A stretch of 64,000 nucleotides of DNA from Mercurialis annua. Its lineage: Eukaryota; Streptophyta; Magnoliopsida; Malpighiales; Euphorbiaceae. The position numbers and the translations under genes were made by a program. Shown piece by piece: positions 1 through 12,200 of this stretch. The notes beneath the pieces are model-generated. The model did no database searches and had not been told where the DNA came from. It saw only the letters and a list, made by a program, of their open reading frames with translations. Within the stretch, counting starts at the first letter, position 1. The number at the start of each line of letters is the position of its first letter. The stretch spans positions 32,948,628-33,012,627 of the forward strand of contig NC_065576.1 in assembly GCF_937616625.2 (NCBI RefSeq). Direction: 5' to 3'.

Positions 1-36
1 TAACATTAAATCTCAATTTCATTTTGGTTGCTATAG

Positions 37-215
37 AAGATTTCAGTGAAAAAGAAGAGAATGAGAATTTAAGTCCATCCCAACGAGTTCAAAAGGCAGT
101 TCAATGCTTGCCTCCCTCTCTATCATCATCATCGTCGTCAAATCTTTCCTTCCGTCGCTACTCCATAATGGATTACTTCAACGCTTACAATTCAGCACAA
201 ATTACTCCCTTCATG
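37..215 (+). CDS. FAAH: FAAH exon 1 of window (internal exon)
   Basis: The acceptor AG is at 35-36 and the donor GT at 216-217. The exon enters with one base supplied by an upstream exon outside the window and leaves in phase 0. It encodes the segment with [14 protein letters not shown] and [16 protein letters not shown], matching the N-terminal helical region before the amidase core of plant FAAH. An open frame continues left to base 24 but has no ATG, so this is not the gene start. Confidence 0.85.
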
Positions 216-3200
216 GTAACTTTTCTATTATTTTCTTTTTTTCATTAAACTTTATTTTTGTCAAATTGAATAGCACCGAGAGCTGGGGCAGAACCACCTT
301 AAAAGAATTGAAAAAAAAATCATTTATTATAGTTAAATTATGAGAATATTGCAACAATATTCTTTTAAATTTTTAAAGTATACCATTATAAATTAGTCAT
401 TTGAAAAATCAAGATATTACATTAAATGCATATAATTAAACAATAAAATTACTCTGTTAATTTATCAATAATCAGTACTAAAATTTCGTCACTTTTAACA
501 CCAAGGCGTAGATGAGTTGGTAGAAAAATTCTTAGGTAGAACTAGTCCACCACGTCATCTATAGACTCAGCCAATCATATTATAACACTTCATTAAAATG
601 AGGGTATCCTTGTAATTTCGTTTATTATCTGCATACACTTTTGAATAAAGATATTACAAGAATACCCTCATTTTAATGAGGTGTTATAATATGATTGGTT
701 TAGTCCATGGATGACGTGGTGGACTAAGTCTACCTAAGAATTTCTCTGAGTTGGTAAGGCGCTATTCCAGCTTAAATGAGGTCGCGGATTCGAACCGTAC
801 TCATGTATGCAGCCGTTTAAAATTTGGGGTCAGAGTTTGCCTCCCGCAAGGGACTTACACGGCTCGAGTGCGGATTAATCTGAATGTGGAAGGTTTAAAG
901 GTGCCGTCTCATAATTGAGACACGTCAGAAAACCTCATGAACCCTGTACCAAAAAAAACAGATTGTCACTTTTCTATATCTTTATGAAACAAAAAGTAAC
1001 TAACTTTGTGATAATTTTCTGAAATACACTATTCGCCAATTTATTTACAACTGTACTTTCAAAGTTTTGACTTTTCTTTTCTGACTTTTTTTATTAACGA
1101 AAAATACCTTTTCTTTTTAATTTCACATATACCTTTTTCGGTTTCCAATTTTGGTTTTCGGTTTTTTCGGTTCGGCCGACTGAATTGACCGAACCGACCG
1201 ACAGTTTTTAATAAAAAAAAATTATAGATTTTTTCCTGGAATTTTTTTTTATTTTTTTATAGTGTAACAATAGTGTATATATAATGTTTTTATAGTGTAA
1301 GATTAGTGTATATATAGTGTATATATACTGTTAATTTTTATTTTTTATAGATTTTTTCTTGAATTTTTTTTTTATTTTTTATAGTGTAACAATAGTGTAT
1401 ATATAGTGTAAGATTAGTGTATATATAGTGTATATATACTGTTAATTTTTATTTTTTATAGATTTTTTCCCTAGATTTTTTATTTTATTTTTTTTAGTGT
1501 AACAATAGTGTTTTTATGTTATTTTTATTGTGTAAGATTAGTGTATATATAGTGTATATATATATAGTGTATTTATGACATTTTGTAGTGTTTTTTGTGG
1601 TCTACACCATGAAACACTGCAAATACACCATAAACACTGCAAATACACCATAAACACTGTAAATGCACCATATATATACTAAAAAACGGCAGAAATACAC
1701 TATAAATACACCAAAAATACACTAAAACTTAAATATATTATAAAATTACAACAAATGCACCATAAATCAATTTGTTCTTTACAAAATCATTAGCAATAAA
1801 AAAAATCTATGAATAAAAGAAGACAAAATAAATAATTATATGAATAATAGAACAATTTTATAAACAAAAAATTATACATCTACAATAATTTATTTACAAA
1901 ATGTTTAAATCATTACAAAATAACTAAAAAATTACATAAATCTAAAACGAGTCGAAAAAATCCATAGCGCGAACGAAAGAGACGAACGGAAAAGACGAAC
2001 GAAAAAAGGACCGGAAACGACGAGAAATCCATCGGAAGTAGACGAACGGAAGCGCGACCGGAAAGACGAACGGAAAATACGAACGGAAAATACGAACGGA
2101 AAAGTAATCGGAGGAGGCAAACTTAAAATCAAATGAATAGAAGAAGAAAATAAGAGAGAACTTTGAGAGAGAAGAGAGAGAAAAAAATGGCTACGTAAAA
2201 GTTTAACTTAAAATGAGATAAAACTTCTTTATATAGTAGGTATTTTTGGTAAATAAGTTAGAGAAATAGGTAGCGTGGGAAATAAGGGAAAGATGGGCCA
2301 AAATGGTGTAAATACTTTGCCAAAAACAGGTATTTGAAAATTAATCCTACTAACTTTCTCTATCTTCATGTGGCATTTTATTTTATTTTTACGGGACAGA
2401 AACATAAGCTAACTTTCATTTTCTAACTGTAATTAATCATATAAATTTGAAAATATAATATTGTCTTAAATGCTCCAAAAATCACGAACTATCGCGTGTT
2501 TTTGGTATTTAGCACAAATTTTTAATTTTGGCATAAAAATACACGAACTGTCTAATTTTTGCAATAATAACACATGCACCATATTTGACATAAAACGACA
2601 CCGTTTTGACCTAAAACGGCACCGTTTTGACCTAAAACGGCACCGTTTTTGACCTAAAACGGCACCGTTTTTGACCTAAAACGGCACCGTTTTTGACCTA
2701 AAACGGCACCGTTTTTGACCTAAAACGGCACCGTTTTTGACCTAAAACGGCACCGTTTTTGACCTAAAACGGCACCGTTTTTGACCTAAAACGGCACCGT
2801 TTTTGACCTAAAACGGCACCGTTTTTGACCTAAAACGGCACCGTTTTTGACCTAAAACGGCACCGTTTTTGACCTAAAACGGCACCGGTTTTGACCTAAA
2901 ACGACACCGGTTTTGACCTAAAACGACACCGGTTTTGACCTAAAACGACACCGCTTTTGACCTAAAACGACACCGCTTTTGACCTAAAACGACACCGCTT
3001 TTGACCTAAAACGACACCGCTTTTGACCTAAAACGACACCGCTTTTGACCTAAAACGACACCGCTTTTGACCTAAAACGACACCGCTTTTGACCTAAAAC
3101 GACACCGCTTTTGACCTAAAACGACACCGCTTTTGACCTAAAACGACACCGCTTTTGACCTAAAACGACACCGCTTTTGACCTAAAACGACACCGCTTTT

Positions 3201-6200
3201 GACCTAAAACGACACCGCTTTTGACCTAAAACGACACCGCTTTTGACCTAAAACGACACCGCTTTTGACCTAAAACGACACCGCTTTTTACCTAAAACGA
3301 CACCGCTTTTTACCTAAAACCAGTGTTTTAAAAATCGGACCGGCCGGTCGGACCGGTTGAACCGCAAACCGGCCAGTGGTCCGGTCGGAAACTGCGAAAA
3401 ATCGGATCTTTTGGTTGGACCGGGTTGGACCGGTTGGACCGGGTTGGACCGGTTGAACCGGATTGAACCGGTAAAAAACCGGATCAGACTGGATTGAACC
3501 GGTAAAAAACCGGTGAATCGGAATTTTTTTAATTTCTTTTAAATTTATCAAACTGGTTCAACCGGTTGAACCGGAAACCGGTGGCTTCACCGGCTTGGCC
3601 ACCGGTTTGGTTTTTAAAACACTGCCTAAAACGACACCGTTTTTAAAAAAAAATGCAAACTTGATCTTATGTGCAAAAATTTGATATTTCATGTATTCTC
3701 ATGCTAAAATTAAAAGTACGTGTTAAATACCATAGACACGCGAAAAATTGAAAATTTTTGGTGCATTTAAACCTATAATATTCTATGAGTTGAACATCGG
3801 TCTCATAAAAATACAAAAACTAGTTATATTTAATGTCAAATTAAAATAAATTTTTCAAAATATCTTCATAATAGCATCAAATATACATAAATTTATACTG
3901 ATGATTTACTTAGGATTTTCAAATATTTCCTATAAATTTATTTGTTTTTGTATGATCATTTATATTCCATGATTGTTGAAACAAATTTGAAATGCAATTT
4001 AGAAATTGCTTTGTTATATATAAAGGAAAATGATATTTTTTGGTGATGAAACTCAACCTTCTAAACCAAAATTCAAAATCGCTGTCAAATTTTAGAAATT
4101 CAAACTATAATGGTCTAGCAGTCCAACTTTAACCACTCTGTATTTTAGAAAAGACGTAGCCATGATTTAAACCTGCAACCATAGTATTCGAATGGCTGAA
4201 ACTTACACCAATAATTAGTAAACCAAATTCATGTGGACAGAAAATGACATTTTGATCATAGAATAATGTTAAATTTTGTGAAAATGAGCAAAAATTTTGC
4301 GATAAATGAGCACTTAACTTATTTTTTAAAAGTGAATTTTTGTAAGACATGGAGACTAAACGAATATAGTAGTGCAGGTGGCAAAGCGAATAATAGGTGC
4401 TATTGGGGAATCTTGTGATCCATCATTGGACATGGCGTTCTTTATTAATTATGATATTCAAGATATTTTGAGACAAGCTGAGGAATCAACTCAACGTTAT
4501 CAAAAAGGTAAGAAATTGAATTTTTTTTGCCCATCCGATTTTCAGGGCGGCGCCCTAACTGGTCCGGATTCGATCCGCGTCGCGCATCTGTTTTGGTGGG
4601 TCTACCAGTAAAGATTTTCTGTATTCATAAAACTCGAACCCGAGACCTTAAGCTTAAGCGATATCAGACCGTTTATCACTTGGACCAATCCCCGTTGGTT
4701 CTAAATAATTTCTCTTACACAATACATAAAGAAAATTGAATGTGATAATTCTTAAAATGTATAACTATAGTATATTTTTAAGACTTAAATGCACCAAAAA
4801 TCACGAACTTTCGCGTGTTTTTGGTATTTAACGCAATCTTTTAATTTTGGCATATTTAACATGGACTTTTTAATTTTTTGCAATTAAGACGTGTGTTTTC
4901 CTTTGAAAAATAGTGTTATTTTGCATCCAAAACGACGTCGTTTTAATCTAAAACGGTGCCGTTTTGCATCCAAAACGGTGTCGGTGTCTTTAATTGCAAA
5001 ATTTTAAAAGTTCATGTACTTTTTTGCCAAAATTAAAAGATTATGTTAAATATCAAAACTACGCGAAAGTTGGTGATTTTTGGTGCATTTAAGCCTATTT
5101 TTAATGTTGTTGTATACAGTTAAATAAATATAAGATAAATTTGTATACAATAATTCTCAAATTATATACATGTAATATGCTTTTAAATAAGTTAATAGGC
5201 TTAATAACTACCCACCTTTTCAACTTTTTTTTCAATAGCATCACGACGTTATAATTTCGTTAATTGCACCTTATTTTATATTTTTAACTTTCAATAGGAT
5301 CCTAAATTGAAAGGAGGACAAGCAAATCTGTTCGTCCTCCATTGTTCTCGTTCTCCATGGAGCTGTGATACTTCAGCGCTGTGCATGAATTTAAGAAAAA
5401 GTGCAGTTCGTGCATGAAAATGAGAAAATTTAAACTGCATGATTAAAATGAGAAAAGTGTAAAGTTGATGAATTTTATGACATTAGTCCAAAATAATATA
5501 GTCCATTGACTTACATCATTTAACTTTATTTCAATATTTTATTTGAGATATATTTAATAAAAATTAATCAATTTTAAAAATTTACAAATACAATAAATTT
5601 TTTAAAGACAATTTTTACTTTTGTATGAAGTCAAATTTCTTAATTTTACATTCAAATTTTTAATTGTACTATATCTTCAATAATTATATAAAAATAAAAA
5701 TAAAAATTTATATTTAATTAATGATCATAAAACATTAAATTAAATAATAAATAATTAGTAAATTATAAACGGCTATTTGATAAATTTATTAGTCTTTTTT
5801 TCCGTATTTTTATATATAGTAAATATAGATTTACAAATTGACAGTATATGACGAAATTTATTGTACTTATATTGGTGTTGATATAGGCGAGCCGTTATCA
5901 GTTTTAGATGGAGTCCCAATTGCTGTAAAGGATGAAATTGATTGTACTCCATATCCTACCACAGGTGGCCATTCCCACCTAATTCATTCTCACACTTTTT
6001 AGCTCAATACTATTATATTTTGATAACTAATATTTAATTTATTTATTCAACTTTAAATTTATTTCAGAATGTAAATCATGAATTATAAGATTTGTAAAAT
6101 ATTCTTCACGTAAGAATTTCAGTATGTATTATTTATAGTCTATAAATACGATAGATTTTATTAAATAATTATAATTTATTTTTCAAAATTTTTTATTTTA

Positions 6201-9200
6201 TAATTTTATACTTTTTAAAAGGAAAATAAATTTAAAAATCAAATTTATTTTATTTATATGTATTGTTGAATATTGTTTTTGTGTGTGTTATAGGAGGTAC
6301 AAAATGGCTTCACTTATTAAGATCTTGTAAATCGGATGCCTATTGTGTAATGTGCCTCAGATCATGTGGTGCTATGCTTATTGGAAAAACTAACATGCAT
6401 GAGCTTGGAGCTGGAACAAGTGGAATCAATCCTCATTATGGGTAACCTTTTTTTAAAAAAATTAAATTAATTGACTAATTGTTCTGAATTTTAATAAATT
6501 TTTTCCAATGTTTTTAATAGATTTATTCTTTTCAATATTTCTTTTCAAAACCCAAAGAAAAATTAATAACTTCTAGAAAATACTTTTCCAGCTCTCCATC
6601 TTTAGATAAAGAGTGTCTAGCTTTTTTTCAAAAAAAAGTGTCTAGCTACCCGTAAAAGACATTATATCCAAACTAAATATATCATTTTAATGATGAAATT
6701 TTAATTTTTTTAATTTTGATTACACATGTTTTTGTTTTTTTTTAATTTGATTATTAGATTTTTATTTTCAATTTGGTTACCAAATTTTAACTGTCAGCTG
6801 AACTATTATTGCTTTTTTTGCTTAATTTGGCCAAAAACACTTTCTTTTTAAATCGGAATTATGCATAAATGACAAATTTTCATAAAAATACAAGTAAAAA
6901 ATGATTGTAAAGTGATAAAATTCTACTGTCATGTCATCATTTTGACCTAAAAATCTCTGTTGGAATAATTTTAAACTTTAGCAATTAAAATAAAAATAAA
7001 CTAAAATCCTGTGATTAAGATAAAATATAGCGATAGTTTAGATACATTCGATACTTATTACCCGCCTAGCTGCACCAATTAAACAAACAAGAAATGATAA
7101 AAAAAAAAGTTACGTAATATGGAGATTGTGTAGGGCAACTAGGAATCCATATGATGCTGGGAAGATTGCTGGAGGGTCATCTAGCGGATCCGCTGCAGTA
7201 GTAGCTGCAGGACTCTGCCCTGTTGCCCTTGGAGTTGATGGGGGTGGTATGTACTATATATTAACTTTTTATGCCCTTCAATTTTATCATTTTAATCACC
7301 CACACACCTCAACTTTTATGATCACTGTTTTAACATTTCAATTTCAATTTTTTTTACCTTCAAACACGTTTACTATGCATGAGATTCACATATATAGATT
7401 ACCTCCGGAGATTTTAACAAATTAATTTAAAATAATGAAATGTTGATTTTTTTACAAATTAATCCGGACATTTCATAATTTTAATTTTTGGGTTTTGACA
7501 ATTTTGTTTTTTGTCATATCCCACATCAAATTTCTATAATAATTCAACTAACTTTTGTGCTGTATTACAAATTATAGTAATTCAATTTTTTAATTTTATT
7601 TTAAATTAGAAATAAAAATTATTTAGAAATTTAAAGTACATTAATAATATAAATTAAAAAGTAACTTTAGCATCAATAACTAAATACATTATATTATTAT
7701 CAATTACAAAATATTTACTAAAGTAATATATTAATAAATAAATTTATTAGATATGATAGAAAATTCATAAGTTCAATACTGCGTTTTTCAAAATATTATT
7801 AAACATAAAATAAGTTTCAGGAGATTTTTAAAATAGATACAATATCATTACAAGAATACTATATTATAAAGATAATATCCAACATTTCATCATTTTAATG
7901 ATTTAAACATGGCTTATAAAAATTGGTAACTCTCGTCACTTTCTTTAAAATTTTAAAAGTTTATAGCCCAATATCGTCAGTGGGCGTCGTTTCATTCCTT
8001 AAAATGCGAAAAAAGGGCATCGTTACAAATTGAGTTGAGCTAGAAATTGTTAAAACAAAATAGGTCATTATTTATCAACTTTAATAAGTCGTGCTTAAAT
8101 CTCAAAGAAAAAGGAAGAATTGGACTTTTATTTGCAAATAAACCATATTTTGAAAAACACAAAAGTAGATGATTTACATCACTTGATAGTTTTGATAATA
8201 GTTTTTAACGAATATAATGTGTATTACAAGCCGAAAAGTGTGTCAAAAAAAAACTCTAGTGATCCAAGTATTTAGGATTATTCTTATCATATAACACAAC
8301 CTTTAGCGTTTTTTTCAATTTAAATACTGTTTACACCAGCCCAAATAGTTGTTGGATAAGAGCTTCATGTGGGCTTACAGGGGATTTAGGCCCAACGAAA
8401 AGTCTTTTAATTATTGCTTTTTTCTTCTTATTAGGAGTTTGTAACTCGTTAGGAGTATTTTACTTATTAGAATTTTAGTTCTAGTCGAATTAGGAGTTTT
8501 GATTAAGAGGGGCTATAAATAGCTCAGAGCTTCATTATTTTTGTATCAACAAATCAATCAATCAAAAACCAAGCCCAGTGCTTTTTATCTCGCAATCTCC
8601 GGATTGTTTTAATTTAGGAGTAGTTTTCGGTATTAATCTCGTCTGAGTCCGTGACTCCCAGATTATTACTTTTTAGATCACGTGGTTAAGTGTTTTTAAC
8701 CAAACAAGCCCTGTGAATATCTGCATAGGTTCGTTAAAGTATCAAACCTCAAACCGATCCCGATTATAAATTCAAAGATTCGAGTCCGGAATATTTCCAG
8801 GCGAACATCTTTTGGCGACTCCACTGGGGAGGAGTTTATGGTTAGCACAAAAACGGACTTTAAGGACGATTCCAGGCACGCTCGGTCTATACGCCGACAA
8901 CAACGGAAGGAAGGTGACATAGTAGACGAATCAGATTCGGATAGATCAGAAACCATGGCCAAAGACAAACAGGTGAACCAATCAAGCAAGGTGCCGAATA
9001 TAACGGACACCGAGGGGAGCCTACCTAAGGACAAGGTCGACGACGCGACCGATGACATGATAGACTACTCGCGCCAACTTCCTCCCTCTCGCCCTTCTTT
9101 ATCACAGGCCGACTTCTCGGCCATGAGGGGCGAAATAGCGCAAGAGAACAAACAAATGTTCGACGGTGCTATGCATCAGATGTCCGAAGTAATGAGGAAC

Positions 9201-12200
9201 ATCATGGCCGACCAAACGTCGGTCCAGAGGCAGATCCAAGGGAACTTAGATGGCCTCAACAAGGCAATGGAAAACCTAGGGCGATTATTTTCTGGGCAAT
9301 CCGCGGTCGATCAAGGGTACAGAAGGGCCGAACAGAACCAAATACCGAGCCGTTTTGGTCAACCAGGTGGTTCGGCCGAACAACAACCCAACAAGATGGG
9401 GTATACATATGGTTCCGTTAAGCTCTTAACAAGGAACGAGGCCGAGTTCTCAGGAAGGGCCGATCATCCGGGAGCAAGCTCGTCAAACCCATAAGGCGAG
9501 GCTAGACCACAAGGGGGAGCTACTGGAGCCAACACCCAGGAGCCCAACACGGGCGAACGATCGTACTCCGAGGGAGGCGATCCAAGTATATACAATCAAG
9601 GGCAACTCGTGGACATGCTAGAAAGGCTCGGGGTGGATCTGCGACCTATGCCTCGCCCATCGTACATGAAACCCTATCCAGACTGGATCGACAAGTTATA
9701 TCCTTTCCCAAGGGGGTATAAAGTGCCAGAGTTCAGTTTGTTTTCGGGCGAGGAGAAGGGCCAATCGACGGTTGAACATGTCGCCCGGTTTTCAGCCCAA
9801 TGCGGCGAAGCAGCCGCTCACGATTTCTGGAAGCTCCGGCTTTTCGCCAGCTCTTTGACGAAAATGGCGTTCACGTGGTACTCTAGATTGTCGCCCAATT
9901 CGGTGGACACATGGAAGGATCTCGAAATCCTCTTCCATGAAGAGTTTTACAGGGCACCACCTGATGTCACCCTGGCTGACCTCGCCCGAATCTCACAGCT
10001 ACCGAGTGAGTCGGCAGAGAAGTATATCGGCCGATTTAGAAATCTCAGGACTAGGTGCTCCACCAAAATGTCAGAGGCCGATTGCGTACCTATGGTGGTA
10101 AGAGGGATGAGTTTCGCCATGAGGGAACACTTCGAGGGCCACAGGTTTCGTGACCTGTTCGAGCTAACGAACAGGGTGACGAGCTACGAAAGACTCCTCC
10201 AGGAGAAAGAACAGAGGAGAGGCGCATCTAAAGGGACCTATTATAAAGACCAGCTTGACGTGGCCGTGGTGTCCGATAGCGAGGATAGTGGTTCCGAGGA
10301 TGAAGTCAACATGGCCGAATTTTTGGGAACGAAACCCCTGGAATGTTCGGCCTTGCGAAAGCCTGGCTTTGTTAAAAGGAATAAGACCGCGGTGGTACAA
10401 AAAGAGTATTCATTCGACCTGACTAAGGCCGACGACATATTCGATGCCCTGTTGAAGGATGGGCAGATCGCCTTAAGCGGAGGACATACGATTCCACCGT
10501 CGGAAGAGCTAGTCGGTAAGGATTATTGCAAGTACCATAACTCCTGGAGGCACAGCACGAACAATTGCGTAAACTTCAGAAACGTGGTTCAGAAGGCGAT
10601 TAACGAAGGGAAACTTCTGTTCCCAACAAAGAAAGAGGCCGATGCCAAATACGTGTCTATAAACACAGTTCGGCCTCACTTTGATAGCTACCTAGAGCAA
10701 GGGCAGATACAAAGTAAGTGGAATCCAAGAAGACCCAAGCCGAGAGTAGAGACCGACAGTTCTAAGTGGCGAGGAGAAAAAGGGCAACCTCAACAACAGA
10801 AGAGGAAGCGATATAACTCGCCTACCGCAGATATGACGTGCCCATCATGCAGTACGTGTTTTAAAGTCAAGGGAAGCGATAACACGAGGAAGCATCCCAA
10901 GACCTTTAAACCGAAATCGCCCACAGAACAGTGGCAGAAGCATGAGCCACAAAGGAGGCCTGCCACTAATGTATTCAAGAGGATATTTCGGCCAACGGAG
11001 GAGACCCCTCGTATGACGAAAACCCAGAAGAGGCGAATGCAAAGGCTGCGACAAGAGTCGCGGGCGAATCACGGGGCAGATTCGGCTCCCAGAGGGCAGC
11101 ACGGAAGTAGGCCAATAACCGAGAGACTGGGGGCAAGGAACCAGGCCGACGCAGACGCCAAATCACCTGATAGGCGAAATGCCAAGGTAAGGAAGGTATG
11201 GATGCCGAAGAGCGAAAAACAAACGGCCGATGTGTCTGCTGCGGCAGTAGTTCACCAGGAGGACAAAGATTCCAGCGGCCGATCGTCCTACAAGGACGTA
11301 CTGGTATCGCACCACGATGGCCAGCTTAAAGCAAGATTGCCCAAAGACCGCGAGGTCATCGTTTCGCACAAGAAAGGCATGTTGAAAGCCTGGGTCCCGG
11401 TGGTAAGGGACGAATACGGAGTGAAAGTGGTCACGCTTCCCAACTCATACAGAAGTAAACCAGGGCAGAAGGCAACGTTGGAAGGCGATGTAATCGTACC
11501 AGAAGGAGATAGCGCCGATGATACCGCGGTAGTATCCCTCAGTAAACCTCCAACAAGGATGACCAGGCATATTCGGCCGCTATACATCAAGGCCGATCTA
11601 AACGGGGTGTCGATTAACAGAGTCCTCATCGACAACGGGGCTGGCGTCAACATACTACCGGCGAAAATGCTCAAGAAATTGGGCATAACACGGGATCAGC
11701 TTGACCCGACCGACGTTTACATGACTGACTTCGCAGGGGGCGAGACGCCGGCCGAGGGGTACATTACCCTCAGAATTAAGGTAGGGCGAGTAGAAACCGA
11801 AGAAGGGTTTTTCGTGGTCAATGCCCGGAGCAACTACAACATATTGCTCGGCCGCGATTGGATACACTCCAACATGTGTATACCCTCAACTATGCATCAG
11901 ATGCTCTTCATATGGCGAGATGACGGCGAGGCCGAAGTTGTGCAGGGTGACCCCAACCCCTTCGGCGAGGACCATAACGTACTCGAAGCACGTTTATACG
12001 ATGAAGAGGTGCGTAACATACAATCCCTTAGTTCGAAAGGGGAAACGAGCGTTCCCCGCTTGCTTGTTAACTCGGATCGGCCGGTATCAGTGACCCTCGG
12101 GGGCAAAGGCCGATCCACCATCCTCAAAGATTCAAAATGATAGCGCGGCATAAAGAATTGAGGGAGAAAATTAGACAGTTAACCTCGCTGTACGATATTG

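Larger units (their letters stand above)
2466..3770. mobile_element. Fold-back (long inverted repeat) element FB-A, expanded by a minisatellite
   Basis: The left arm begins TTAAATGCTCCAAAAATCAC and the right arm ends TTTTTGGTGCATTTAA. The arms continue as imperfect inverted repeats for about 110 bp. A sister copy without expansion lies at 4785-5092. The interior has become a 34-unit tandem array, itself interrupted by an hAT MITE. Confidence 0.75.

Noticed and set aside
24..36. Open frame leftwards from FAAH exon 1 as the gene start
   Set aside because: It begins with TTG, not ATG, and an acceptor AG at 35-36 explains the exon edge; about 90 residues of the family N-terminus are still missing.
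748..830. tRNA gene
   Set aside because: A and B boxes are present, but the cloverleaf does not close, and the tail, A-run and target duplication show a SINE.
2585..3652. CRISPR-like array
   Set aside because: Units are contiguous 21-22 bp tandem copies with no spacers, in plant intron DNA, inside a fold-back element.
10164..11867. Long antisense open frames over gag-protease
   Set aside because: They overlap a clear coding frame in GC-richer DNA and have no recognisable domain; shadows of the sense frame.
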